From the NCBI GenBank assembly GCA_963753615.1, contig CAVWCW010000014.1, positions 1-64,000 on the forward strand: DNA of 64,000 nucleotides, in the 5' to 3' direction. The stretch comes from CAVWCW01 sp963753615 (GTDB taxonomy: Bacteria > Pseudomonadota > Gammaproteobacteria > Chromatiales > Chromatiaceae). Every line of letters begins with the position of its first letter. The first letter of the stretch is position 1. Positions 8,333 through 16,680 of the stretch are shown piece after piece. The position numbers and the translations under genes were made by a program. The notes beneath the pieces are model-generated. The model searched no databases. It was not told the DNA's origin and saw nothing but the letters and a program-made list of their open reading frames with translations.

Positions 8333-9462
8333 TGTGAGTTATCCGGTGTCGAATCAATGTTGTTTGGGCCCGGCGCCGATAGGATTACACGCGTGTAGAC
8401 GTCGTTGCGGAGTCTAACGATGCTTGCCGGCAGATCGACATAGAAGTCCGAGCGCGTCAGTGGCTCGCCCTCGGGGTAGATCGTGGAATCGGACAGAAAT
8501 GCTTCGGGCAGCAGAGCCTCTGCGGCGGCGTTCGGGGTCGCGTAATGCACGAACAAGGCGTTGCGGGCGGCCCGGGAGGGCTGGTTCGCGAAGTCGACAA
8601 AGTCGGCGGCGAGCCTTTTGTTCTCCGAGGCGGCGAGAACGGTGAGATAGTCGATCCAAACCTCCCCGCCTTCCTCCGGCAAGGTAAAGACGATGTCCGG
8701 ATGGTGCTTCTTCAGCACCAGGGCATCGCCACTGTAGATCATGGCGGCCCAGAGCCGTCCGGACACGAGTTCGGAGTCTTCCAGCACTGACAGATAGCCG
8801 ATCTGGCCCAGGTAGGGGCGCTGCCCGGCCAATACGGACTCCGCCGCGCGGATCTCGGCGGGTTCCACGCTGTTGGCCGAGAACCCGATCGACTTTAGCG
8901 CCATGCCGATCACGTCGCGCGAGTTGCGGATGATGCCGATCTTGCCCCGCAACGACTCCGGCGGTGAAAAATATTGCCGCCAGCTGGTAATCGGCTCGGG
9001 GACCAGGTCGCGCCGATAGGCGATCCCGGTGGTGCCCCAGAAATAAGGCGCCGCGTAGCCCTGTGCCTCGGTAAGCGCTTGAATCCAGCGCGAAGCGATG
9101 TGGCGGATATTGGGCGCCTCGGCCGGCCCTAGAGGGGATAGCCAGCCGAAGCGGCGGTAAACCGGGATATTGGGACTGTTGACCACGGCCAGGTCGAAGC
9201 CTTTGCCATCGGCCGCGGCCATCAGTTCGTTGCGCTCTTCGTCGGTCTCGAAATAGACGAAGCGGACCTTGACGCCGCGGCTGCGCTCGAACGCTTCGAC
9301 CAAATCCGGGTCGATGTAGTCGGTCCAGGTCAGGAATACCAGTTCAGGCTCGTTCCCTGCGACAGCGGCCGAATCGCCCGCGGAGGCAAGAGGGGTGAGC
9401 CCCAATATGGAGATCAGGAAACCGGTGCGGAGATACGCCCCCACGATACCCTTCATTGTCAT
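8329..9462 (-). CDS. PotD/NspS-like periplasmic binding protein (first copy)
   Basis: A 377-residue periplasmic protein, first gene of the minus-strand operon, with a signal peptide (LTPLASAGDSAA). It parallels the downstream paralogue block by block: LTWTDYIDPDLVEAFE, RNSRDVIGMALKSIGFSANSVEP and VWIDYLTVLAAS. The two copies have clearly diverged, so they may bind different ligands (for example different polyamines) and feed one GGDEF-EAL protein. The GxxFDLAVVNSP loop and the YFWGTTGIAYRRDLVPEPITSW block are typical of the family. Ligand identity cannot be read from the sequence. Confidence 0.8.
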   Translation of the reverse strand: MTMKGIVGAYLRTGFLISILGLTPLASAGDSAAVAGNEPELVFLTWTDYIDPDLVEAFERSRGVKVRFVYFETDEERNELMAAADGKGFDLAVVNSPNIPVYRRFGWLSPLGPAEAPNIRHIASRWIQALTEAQGYAAPYFWGTTGIAYRRDLVPEPITSWRQYFSPPESLRGKIGIIRNSRDVIGMALKSIGFSANSVEPAEIRAAESVLAGQRPYLGQIGYLSVLEDSELVSGRLWAAMIYSGDALVLKKHHPDIVFTLPEEGGEVWIDYLTVLAASENKRLAADFVDFANQPSRAARNALFVHYATPNAAAEALLPEAFLSDSTIYPEGEPLTRSDFYVDLPASIVRLRNDVYTRVILSAPGPNNIDSTPDNSQ

Positions 9463-9882
9463 TGCCGATGCCTCGTCCGGCCATCGTTTCCCGCGGGACC
9501 CCTGTCACCGGCGCAAACCTTGAGAAAGTTAGCAGCAACCGCCCCGGCTCCGGTCCCGAAAAGAAGGTCAGGGTCCGTTGCGATTCCGTTCTCGAAAGGG
9601 ACTTGGCGTGGCGTCCCGCTTCACGCTTAGGCAAGGAACGGGAACCGCACCGCTTATCGCTACAGCATCCCACCAATTCGTCTCTGCATCAAGGGCTTGA
9701 AGCGACCGACGGCGGACCAGGGCCCTGCGCCCGTGAGCGCGGATCGGATCCGGGTTACACTGGGGGCAAGGCCGGGGCTGGCCCGGCGTCGCACAGCAGT
9801 TCGAGACCCTTAAGGCTATGCGCAAAGATTGTTTACAGTTTACCGGGGACGGAGGACTGCATTGCGGCCTGGAGCAGCGCCA
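9463..9882. other. Intergenic region between divergent transcripts
   Basis: About 420 bases between the binding-protein operon (minus) and pip (plus). It should hold both promoters. GGGTTACACT at 9752-9761 gives a TACACT -10 candidate toward pip without a clear -35. No gene, repeat or terminator stands out. Confidence 0.4.
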
Positions 9883-10837
9883 ATGAACGACCTCTATCCC
9901 GAAATCGACCCCTACGCGAGCGGTCATCTGGCGGTGGGTGGCCCCCATGAGGTCTACTTGGAAGAATGCGGTAATCCCGCCGGCATCCCGGTGCTGTTTC
10001 TGCACGGTGGCCCCGGGGCCGGCTGCGAGCCCTATCACCGTCGCTTCTTCGACCCCGAGCGCTACCGGATAGTGCTGTTCGACCAGCGCGGCTGCGGCCG
10101 CTCCCGGCCCCATGCGGAGCTGAGCGAGAACAGCACCTGGCATCTAGTGAGCGATATCGAACGGATCCGCCAACACCTGGCCATCGAGCGCTGGCTGGTG
10201 TTCGGCGGTTCCTGGGGTTCAACTCTGGCCCTGGCCTATGCGCAAAGCCACCCCGGGCACGTGCTGGGGCTGGTACTGCGCGGGCATATTCCTGTGCCGC
10301 GAGCGCGAGCTCGAGTGGTTCTACCAGCAGGGGGCGAGCCGCATATTTCCCGACTACTGGGAGGAGTACCTGCAGCCGATCCCGGAGGCCGAGCGTGGAG
10401 ACTTGGTTGGCGCCTACTATGCCCGCCTCACCGGCAGCAACGAGGTGGCCCGGCTGGCCGCCGCCAAGGCCTGGTCGCGCTGGGAGGCTCGCACCGCCAG
10501 CCTGTTGCCAGACCCCAATATCGAGCGACACTTCGTTGCCCCACGCACCGCGCTCAGCCTGGCGCGGATAGAGTGCCATTACTTCGTGCACCGGGCGTTT
10601 CTGGAGCCGGACCAGCTGCTGCGCGACGCCCAGCGCATGGCCGCCATTCCGGGGGTTATCGTCCAGGGACGCTACGACCTGATCTGCCCCATGGAATCGG
10701 CATGGGCCCTGCACCGGACCTGGCCCCGCAGCGAACTGCAGGTGATTCCGGATGCCGGCCACTCTGCCTGTGAGCGCGGTATTCGCCAGGCCCTGGTGGC
10801 GGCCTGCGACCGCTTCGCCCTCGAACTCTCGGAGTGA
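9883..10837 (+). CDS. pip: Proline iminopeptidase (frame broken by one extra base)
   Basis: An alpha/beta-hydrolase that removes N-terminal proline from peptides (family S33). The first half (MNDLYPEIDPYASG onward) has the oxyanion HGGPGAG, the DQRGCGRS block and the nucleophile elbow GGSWGS. The second half continues in another frame with FYQQGASRIFPDYW, the acid in GRYDLICP and the base in DAGHSA. The switch lies near 10286, where removing one base after CTGCGCGGG restores LVLRGIFLCRERELEWF. The repaired protein would be 317 residues, normal for the family. The start ATG at 9883 fits the family N-terminus. It overlaps dtd by 4 nt, so the pair is co-transcribed. Confidence 0.85.
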
Positions 10838-11271
10838 TCGGGCTTCTGCAGCGGGTGACCGGCGCCCGGGTGGAGGTCGGCGGCGCGAGCGTGGGTGAGA
10901 TCAGCCGCGGCCTGCTGGTGCTGGTGGGGGTCGAGCAAGGCGACGACCAAGCCCGGGCCGAGCGGCTGCTGGAGCGGCTGCTGGGCTATCGGGTATTTCC
11001 CGACGCTGAGGGCCGCATGAACCTCAGCCTGCGCGACATCGGCGGCGGCCTGCTGCTGGTGCCCCAGTTCACCCTGCCCGCGGACACCCGCAAGGGAATG
11101 CGCCCCAGCTTCTCAAGTGCCGCCCCGCCCGAGCTGGGACGGGCGCTGTTTACCCACTTGCTGTCCCTGGCCGAGCATCGCCATGCCCCGGTGGCCAGCG
11201 GCCGCTTCGGCGCCGACATGCAGGTGAGCCTGACCAACGACGGGCCGGTGACCTTCTGGTTGCAGGTGTAG
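10834..11271 (+). CDS. dtd: D-aminoacyl-tRNA deacylase
   Basis: A 145-residue homodimeric enzyme that hydrolyses D-amino acids from mischarged tRNAs. The GTG start overlaps the pip stop (GTGA). The signature near the C-terminus, NDGPVTFWLQ, carries the cis-GP and Thr of the active site. The second signature, usually SQFTL, reads PQFTL (VPQFTLPAD, near residue 75), an uncommon substitution. Length is standard. Confidence 0.92.
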   Translation: MIGLLQRVTGARVEVGGASVGEISRGLLVLVGVEQGDDQARAERLLERLLGYRVFPDAEGRMNLSLRDIGGGLLLVPQFTLPADTRKGMRPSFSSAAPPELGRALFTHLLSLAEHRHAPVASGRFGADMQVSLTNDGPVTFWLQV

Positions 11272-11277
11272 AAGGCT

Positions 11278-11299
11278 TGAGGGCTGAGGGCTGAGGGGC
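11278..11299 (+). repeat. Short tandem heptanucleotide repeat (TGAGGGC)
   Basis: Three imperfect 7-bp units directly after the dtd stop. The same family recurs as an 11-unit array at 46951-47027 and a 3-unit array at 60391-60414. Confidence 0.7.
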
Positions 11300-11417
11300 T
11301 GGCGGCTGCGGTGGTTGCGAACCAAACGGCAGCCGATAGCTGACAGCCGGCGGCTTACACGGCTAGAATAGCCGTTTTGCCGCCCTGGAAGCCCCTGCGG
11401 CCACCCGGAGACAATCC

Positions 11418-12008
11418 ATGCAACGCAAGGCGCAAGTGGAGCGCGATACCCTGGAGACACAGATCCGGGTCGCAATCGATCTCGATGGCACCGGCGTGTC
11501 GCGCTTCGATATCGGCATCCCCTTCCTGGAGCACATGCTGGACCAGGTGGCCCGCCACGGGCTCATCGATCTCGACATTCAGTGCCAGGGTGACCGCCAC
11601 ATCGACGACCACCACAGCGTTGAAGATATCGGCATCACCCTGGGCCAGGCGGTGGCCAAGGCCCTCGGGGACAAGAAGGGCATCCGCCGCTATGGCCACG
11701 CCTACGTGCCCCTTGACGAGGCCCTCTCGAGGGTAGTGATCGATTTCTCCGGCCGCCCCGGACTAGAGGGCGAAGTGGAATACCCCCGGGCCCGCATCGG
11801 CAGCTTCGACGTGGACCTGTTCCACGAATTCTTTCAGGGCTTCGTCAACCACGCCGGGGTGACCCTGCATCTCGACAATCTGCGGGGGCGCAACGCTCAT
11901 CACATCGCCGAGACCCTGTTCAAGGCCTTCGGGCGCGCGCTGCGCATGGCCCTGGAACCAGATCCGCGCATGGCGGGCATCATGCCTTCCACTAAAGGCA
12001 GCCTCTGA
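11418..12008 (+). CDS. hisB: Imidazoleglycerol-phosphate dehydratase
   Basis: A 196-residue monofunctional HisB dehydrating imidazole-glycerol phosphate to imidazole-acetol phosphate in histidine synthesis. The metal-binding His clusters are present in FLEHML, DDHHSVEDIG and NAHHIAETLFKAF. The phosphatase domain found in enterobacterial HisB is absent. It is the first gene of a tight his run; hisH starts 2 nt after its stop. Confidence 0.96.
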   Translation: MQRKAQVERDTLETQIRVAIDLDGTGVSRFDIGIPFLEHMLDQVARHGLIDLDIQCQGDRHIDDHHSVEDIGITLGQAVAKALGDKKGIRRYGHAYVPLDEALSRVVIDFSGRPGLEGEVEYPRARIGSFDVDLFHEFFQGFVNHAGVTLHLDNLRGRNAHHIAETLFKAFGRALRMALEPDPRMAGIMPSTKGSL

Positions 12009-12010
12009 AA

Positions 12011-12655
12011 GTGGGCAGGAAGATCGCGGTCATCGACTACGGCATGGGCAACCTGCGCTCCGTGGCCAAGGCCATCGAGCACGTGGTGGAGCCAGGCGAC
12101 AGGGTGCAGGTGACCTCTGAGCCGGGCCGGATCCTGGCCGCCGATCGGGTGGTGTTTCCCGGCCAGGGGGCGGCCCGGGACTGTATGGCGGCGATCTCCG
12201 ACCACCACCTGAACCAGGCGGTGTTGGAAGCGGCCCGCAACAAGCCGTTTCTCGGCGTCTGCATGGGCCTGCAGGTACTGGTGGATTTCAGCCAGGAAAA
12301 CGGCGGTACCGAGCTCTTGAAGCTGATCCCCGGCGAAGTCGTGCGCTTCGATCCCCGCTCGCTGGATCCAGCGGGCCACCGCATCAAGATCCCCCACATG
12401 GGCTGGAATCGGGTGCGGCAGTTGGGTGAGCACCCGGTCTGGGCCGGAATCCCCCAGCACAGCCGGTTTTACTTCGTGCACAGCTACTTCGTGGTGCCGG
12501 AGCAACCCGAGCTGACCGCCGGCTGCACGGAATACGGGCTGGAGTTCGCCAGCGCCTTGGCCAAGGACAACCTGTTCGCGGTGCAGTTCCACCCGGAAAA
12601 GAGCGCCCGCTGGGGCCTGGAACTGTTGCGCAACTTCGTCAACTGGAATATCTGA
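12011..12655 (+). CDS. hisH: Imidazole glycerol phosphate synthase, glutaminase subunit
   Basis: A 214-residue class-I glutamine amidotransferase supplying ammonia to HisF. The catalytic Cys is in GVCMGLQ (near residue 83) and the His and Glu are in FHPEKS near the C-terminus; the oxyanion region is FPGQGAARDCM. The start is a GTG 2 nt after hisB, implying translational coupling. Confidence 0.96.
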   Translation: MGRKIAVIDYGMGNLRSVAKAIEHVVEPGDRVQVTSEPGRILAADRVVFPGQGAARDCMAAISDHHLNQAVLEAARNKPFLGVCMGLQVLVDFSQENGGTELLKLIPGEVVRFDPRSLDPAGHRIKIPHMGWNRVRQLGEHPVWAGIPQHSRFYFVHSYFVVPEQPELTAGCTEYGLEFASALAKDNLFAVQFHPEKSARWGLELLRNFVNWNI

Positions 12656-12670
12656 CCCGAGGACCGCGCC

Positions 12671-13411
12671 TTGCTACTGATCCCCGCCATCGATCTAAAA
12701 GACGGCCGCTGTGTACGCCTGCGCCAGGGGCGCATGGACGACGAGACCATCTTCTCCGACGACCCGGTGCAGGTGGCCGGGCGCTGGGTAGAGTCGGGGG
12801 CCCGGCGCCTGCATCTCGTAGATCTCAACGGCGCCTTCGCCGGGGAGCCGGTCAACGGCGAAGTGATCCGTGCCATTGCCGGCCGCTATCCGGAGCTGCC
12901 GATCCAGGTCGGCGGCGGCATCCGCGACGAGGCCACCATCCAAGCCTATATCGACGCCGGGGTGACCTACGCCATCATCGGTACCCAGGCGGTGCGCGAG
13001 CCCGAGTTCGTGGCCCGCGCCTGCCGCGCCTTTCCCGGCCACATCATCGTCGGGCTGGACGCCAAGGACGGCATGGTGGCCGTGGACGGCTGGGCCCAGG
13101 TCACCGAGCACCGGGTCAGCGACCTGGCGCAACGTTTCGAGGAAGACGGGGTCGAAGCCATCGTGTATACCGACATCGGTCGCGACGGCATGCTCAGCGG
13201 CCCCAACGTGGAGGCCACAGCGGCCCTGGCCCGGGCCATCCGAATCCCGGTGATCGCCTCCGGCGGCATCACCGACCTCGACGACATCCGCGCCCTGTGC
13301 GGGGCCGCCGAGGCGGGCATCACCGGGGCCATCACCGGGCGCGCGATCTACGAGGGCACCCTGAATTTCGCCGCCGGCCAGCGGCTGGCGGACGAACTGA
13401 GCGGCGGATAG
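12671..13411 (+). CDS. hisA: ProFAR isomerase (HisA)
   Basis: A 246-residue TIM barrel that isomerises ProFAR to PRFAR. The catalytic Asp residues are in PAIDLKDG (N-terminal) and YTDIGRDGM (residue about 170), with phosphate-binding GGGIRD and ASGGITD loops. The start is a TTG at 12671, giving the standard LLIPAIDLKDGRCVRL N-terminus. Confidence 0.95.
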   Translation: MLLIPAIDLKDGRCVRLRQGRMDDETIFSDDPVQVAGRWVESGARRLHLVDLNGAFAGEPVNGEVIRAIAGRYPELPIQVGGGIRDEATIQAYIDAGVTYAIIGTQAVREPEFVARACRAFPGHIIVGLDAKDGMVAVDGWAQVTEHRVSDLAQRFEEDGVEAIVYTDIGRDGMLSGPNVEATAALARAIRIPVIASGGITDLDDIRALCGAAEAGITGAITGRAIYEGTLNFAAGQRLADELSGG

Positions 13412-13419
13412 GTACCCAC

Positions 13420-14190
13420 ATGCTGGCCAAACGCATCATTCCCTGCCTGGACGTGGACAACGGCCGGGTGGTCAAGGGCGTCAAGTTCGTCGACATCCGC
13501 GACGCCGGCGATCCGGTGGAAGTGGCCCGCCGCTATGACCGGGAAGGGGCCGACGAGATCACGTTTCTCGACATCACCGCCAGTTCCGACGACCGCGAGA
13601 CCATGGTGCACGTGGTCGAGCAGGTGGCCAGCGAGGTGTTCATCCCCCTCACGGTCGGTGGCGGCATCCGGGTGGCGGAGGATGTGCGGCGCATGCTCAA
13701 CGCCGGGGCGGACAAGGTGGCGATCAACACCGCCGCGGTATTCGACCCCGAGTTCGTGCGCGCGGCCACCGAGCGCTTCGGCTCCCAGTGCATCGTGGTG
13801 GCCATCGACGCCAAGCGGGTGAGCGCCGATGGCGAGCCCGGGCGCTGGGAGATCTTTACCCACGGCGGGCGCAAGCCCACCGGCTTGGACGCAGTGCAAT
13901 GGGCCCGGCGCATGGCGGACTACGGGGCCGGCGAGATCCTGCTCACGAGCATGGACCGGGACGGCACCAAGATCGGCTTCGACCTGGAACTGACCCGCAC
14001 CATCTGCCGGGCGGTAACCATACCGGTGATCGCCTCCGGCGGCGTCGGTAATCTGCAGCATCTGGTGGACGGCGTGAAGGACGGCGAAGCGGACGCCGTG
14101 CTGGCTGCCAGCATTTTCCACTTCGCCGAATACAGCATCGAGGAGGCCAAGCGCTTTATGGCCGACCAGGGCGTGGAGGTGAGGCTGTGA
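13420..14190 (+). CDS. hisF: Imidazole glycerol phosphate synthase, cyclase subunit
   Basis: A 256-residue cyclase partner of HisH forming imidazole-glycerol phosphate and AICAR. The catalytic Asp residues are in PCLDVDNGRVVKG (residue 11) and VVAIDAKR (about residue 130); the phosphate loops GGGIRV and ASGGVGN are intact. The ATG at 13420 gives the standard MLAKRIIPCLDV start; an in-frame upstream extension overlapping hisA is rejected. Confidence 0.96.
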   Translation: MLAKRIIPCLDVDNGRVVKGVKFVDIRDAGDPVEVARRYDREGADEITFLDITASSDDRETMVHVVEQVASEVFIPLTVGGGIRVAEDVRRMLNAGADKVAINTAAVFDPEFVRAATERFGSQCIVVAIDAKRVSADGEPGRWEIFTHGGRKPTGLDAVQWARRMADYGAGEILLTSMDRDGTKIGFDLELTRTICRAVTIPVIASGGVGNLQHLVDGVKDGEADAVLAASIFHFAEYSIEEAKRFMADQGVEVRL

Positions 14191-14273
14191 GCGGGGTCTG
14201 GCTGGACGCCCTCGAGTGGAATGTGCCGGGTATGCTGCCGGTGCTGATGGATCCAAAGCGGATCCGCGGCTGA
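14187..14273 (+). pseudogene. hisI: Remnant of hisI (phosphoribosyl-AMP cyclohydrolase)
   Basis: A GTG overlapping the hisF stop opens a 28-codon frame whose first 20 residues, with WLDALEWNVPGMLPVL, match the start of HisI proteins. It then reads MDPKRIRG and stops. The remaining 100 or so residues, with the zinc and magnesium ligands, are missing; only 11 nt separate the stop from hisE. This is not a frameshift, because there is no room for the lost sequence. Either histidine synthesis uses a HisI encoded elsewhere or the pathway is incomplete. Confidence 0.75.
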
Positions 14274-14284
14274 CAGGGGGCGCA

Positions 14285-14602
14285 ATGAGCGATACGCTTG
14301 AGAAGCTGGCCGAGGTGCTAGAAGCGCGCAAGGGCGCCGACCCCGACAGCTCTTATGTGGCCCGGCTTTATGCCAAGGGCCTGGACGCCATCTTGAAGAA
14401 GATCGGCGAAGAGGCCACCGAAACGGTGATGGCCGCCAAGGACGGGGACGCGGACAAGATCGTCCATGAGACCGCCGACCTCTGGTTTCACAGCTTGGTG
14501 CTGCTGGCCCAGCAGGGCCTGGGGCCGCAGCAGGTGCTGGCGGAGCTGGAGCGGCGCTTCGGCCTCTCGGGCCTGGAGGAAAAGGCCCGGCGCAAGGGCT
14601 GA
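14285..14602 (+). CDS. hisE: Phosphoribosyl-ATP pyrophosphatase
   Basis: A 105-residue HisE hydrolysing PR-ATP to PR-AMP, the second step of histidine synthesis. The all-helical MazG-like motif is clear in KIGEEATETVMAAK and ETADLWFHSLVLL. The ATG at 14285 follows an AGGGGG ribosome site. The enzyme of the next step (HisI) is only a remnant just upstream. Confidence 0.93.
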   Translation: MSDTLEKLAEVLEARKGADPDSSYVARLYAKGLDAILKKIGEEATETVMAAKDGDADKIVHETADLWFHSLVLLAQQGLGPQQVLAELERRFGLSGLEEKARRKG

Positions 14603-14720
14603 TGGCGGAAATTTCGTCTCGGAGTGCCGGGCGCAGCTCTGCTTCGCCCCTAACTCCTCACACCTAACTACTATATGAGTGCGGCGGCATTAGGGCCGCG
14701 CACCAGCGGAGAGAAAGACT

Positions 14721-14960
14721 ATGGGTCTCGGTGGCATCAGTATCTGGCAATTGTTGATCATCCTGGTGATCGTGCTGTTGTTGTTCGGCACCAAGCGGCT
14801 GAAGAACATCGGCAGCGACCTCGGCAATGCGATCAAGGGGTTCAAGGGCGCCATGCGCGACGGCGAGCAGGAAGGCAAGGACAAGCTGGAACAAAAGTCC
14901 AAGGAGGATGCGATAGAGGGCGAGGTAACCAGCCGCGCTCAGGACAAGGAAAAATCCTGA
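14721..14960 (+). CDS. tatA: Twin-arginine translocase subunit TatA
   Basis: A 79-residue single-span protein forming the pore of the Tat pathway, which exports folded proteins. The N-terminus MGLGGISIWQLLIILVIVLLLFG is followed by the amphipathic helix with TKRLKNIGSDLG and FKGAMRDG. A GAGAAAG ribosome site precedes the ATG. It starts a tatABC set directly after hisE, a common gammaproteobacterial and betaproteobacterial order. Confidence 0.95.
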   Translation: MGLGGISIWQLLIILVIVLLLFGTKRLKNIGSDLGNAIKGFKGAMRDGEQEGKDKLEQKSKEDAIEGEVTSRAQDKEKS

Positions 14961-14986
14961 CTCCAAACGGATTCGAGGCCTAGATC

Positions 14987-15316
14987 ATGTTCGACGTCGG
15001 TTTCTGGGAGCTGGCGATGATCGCCGTGGTGGCCTTGCTGGTGGTGGGGCCGGAGCGGCTGCCCAAGCTGGCCCGCACCGCGGGCCTATGGCTGGGCAAG
15101 GGGCGCCGCTTTATCGGCTCGGTCAAGGCCGACATCGACCGCGAAATGCGGGCCGAAGAACTCAAGCAGATCCTGGACAAGCAGGCCCGCAGCAACCCCC
15201 TCGAAGAAATCGTGGAAGAGACCCGTGGCGCGGTACGCGAGTTAGGGGAAGGGGTCAAAGCGGGTGCGGAAGCCGCCGCCAAGGCTGACGCCGGCAAGCC
15301 AGATGACGCAAAATAA
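14987..15316 (+). CDS. tatB: Twin-arginine translocase subunit TatB
   Basis: A 109-residue subunit of the TatBC substrate receptor. It has the diagnostic MFDVGFWELAMIAVVALLVVGPERLP start (Glu in the membrane segment, Gly-Pro at its end), then a long amphipathic helix and an Ala/Lys-rich tail. Its end overlaps tatC by 14 nt. Confidence 0.94.
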   Translation: MFDVGFWELAMIAVVALLVVGPERLPKLARTAGLWLGKGRRFIGSVKADIDREMRAEELKQILDKQARSNPLEEIVEETRGAVRELGEGVKAGAEAAAKADAGKPDDAK

Positions 15317-16424
15317 CCCGGCTCCGGCGCAGGAGCAGCCGTTTATCTCCCACCTGCTGGAATTGCGCGACCGGTTGCTGCGCATGCTGCTGGCGGTGCT
15401 GGTGATATTCGTGGTGCTGTTCCCCTTCGCCAACGATATTTACACCTGGGTGGCCAGCCCGCTGATGGCCCACCTGCCGGCAGGCACCAGCATGATCGCC
15501 ACCGAGGTGGCGTCTCCGTTCCTGACACCGTTCAAGCTCAGCCTGGTGGCGGCCATCTTCCTGGCCATGCCTTTCATCCTGCACCAGCTCTGGGCCTTCG
15601 TCGCCCCCGGGCTGTACCAGCATGAAAAGCGCCTGGCCGTGCCGCTGCTGGTCTCCAGCGTGGTGCTGTTCTACGTCGGCATGCTGTTCGCCTATTTCGT
15701 GGTGTTTCCGCTGGTGTTCGGCTTTCTCACCGGCACCGCCCCCGAAGGGGTGGCGGTAATGACCGATATCGCCCGCTATCTCGATTTCGTGCTCACCCTG
15801 TTCTTCGCCTTCGGCCTCGCTTTCGAGGTCCCGATCGCCACCATCCTGCTGGTTGCAACCGGGGTGACCACGCCCGAGAGCCTTGCCGGCAAGCGCCCCT
15901 ACATCATCGTCGGCGCCTTTGCCATCGGCATGCTGCTGACCCCGCCCGACGTCATCTCCCAGACCCTGCTGGCGTTTCCCATGTGGGTGCTGTTCGAACT
16001 CGGGGTAATTTTCTCCCGCATGCTCTTGCGTCAGCGGCGGGAGTCCGAGGACGAACCGGAGGAGGCACTTGGATCGGCTTTGCAGCCGGCGGCGGGTGGG
16101 CCGGTACGCGTTGACGAGCCGGCAGCGGACCTGAATTCGGCCGAGGACTTGGAGCAGGCGGTGGACAGCGGCCGCTTCCGGCCCATGACGGACGAAGAAA
16201 TGGAGGCCGAACTGGACGCCATCGAAGCCGAAGAGGCGGAGGAGCAGACGGCTGAGCCGGAGCCTCCAGGCATCGACCCGGTGGACGAGTTGTTGCAGCG
16301 CGTGCAGCGACTGCGCGACCAGGAAGACCTGACCGAGGCCCGGGAACTGCTGTATCAGGTATTGGAACAGGGTGACGCCGACCAGCGCCGGGTGGCCCGC
16401 AACATCCTGGCTCAGCTGGACTGA
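15303..16424 (+). CDS. tatC: TatC with a C-terminal FimV-like extension
   Basis: A 373-residue protein. The first 245 or so residues are a standard six-span TatC, the Tat signal-peptide receptor (FISHLLELRDRLLR, PFLTPFKLS, GVTTPESLAGKRPY). An acidic, low-complexity linker follows. The last 50 residues (DELLQRVQRLRDQEDLTEARELLYQVLEQG to ILAQLD) resemble the C-terminal domain of FimV, a polar-hub protein. Typical TatC is about 250 residues. The start at 15303 matches family length; the frame extends upstream but overlaps tatB. Confidence 0.92.
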   Translation: MTQNNPAPAQEQPFISHLLELRDRLLRMLLAVLVIFVVLFPFANDIYTWVASPLMAHLPAGTSMIATEVASPFLTPFKLSLVAAIFLAMPFILHQLWAFVAPGLYQHEKRLAVPLLVSSVVLFYVGMLFAYFVVFPLVFGFLTGTAPEGVAVMTDIARYLDFVLTLFFAFGLAFEVPIATILLVATGVTTPESLAGKRPYIIVGAFAIGMLLTPPDVISQTLLAFPMWVLFELGVIFSRMLLRQRRESEDEPEEALGSALQPAAGGPVRVDEPAADLNSAEDLEQAVDSGRFRPMTDEEMEAELDAIEAEEAEEQTAEPEPPGIDPVDELLQRVQRLRDQEDLTEARELLYQVLEQGDADQRRVARNILAQLD

Positions 16425-16496
16425 GCACGACCCTTTTTTATCCTTAACAATCTGCGACTTGACAGGTGCGGCCCAGCCTGCGAGATTGAAGTTCAA

Positions 16497-16512
16497 TGTG
16501 ATCGGTGTCACA
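16497..16512. promoter_or_regulatory. CRP/Vfr-family operator candidate
   Basis: TGTGA-N6-TCACA is a perfect match to the CRP-type half-sites. It lies 169 bases upstream of the kinase gene, downstream of a TTGACA at 16459-16464. If that hexamer is a -35, the site would overlap or follow the start point and would repress. Confidence 0.5.
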
Positions 16513-16680
16513 TGATTCGGCCAAATCGCAACAGCGCCTCGATGCGCTGGGCCTGTCGCCTTCGGCGGCTTGGTCGAAAGCAGGATTGCGCCCGAGGAAC
16601 CAGGGTGCACGCATTTTCGCCGTTGTGGCTGCTCGCCCGGGGAACGGTTGGCGCCAACCGCTCGAGAAGAACCGAAGCTG

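Noticed and set aside
15255..16610. 451-residue antisense frame opposite tatC
   Set aside because: Low-complexity His/Gln/Gly composition and complete overlap with a well-supported gene.
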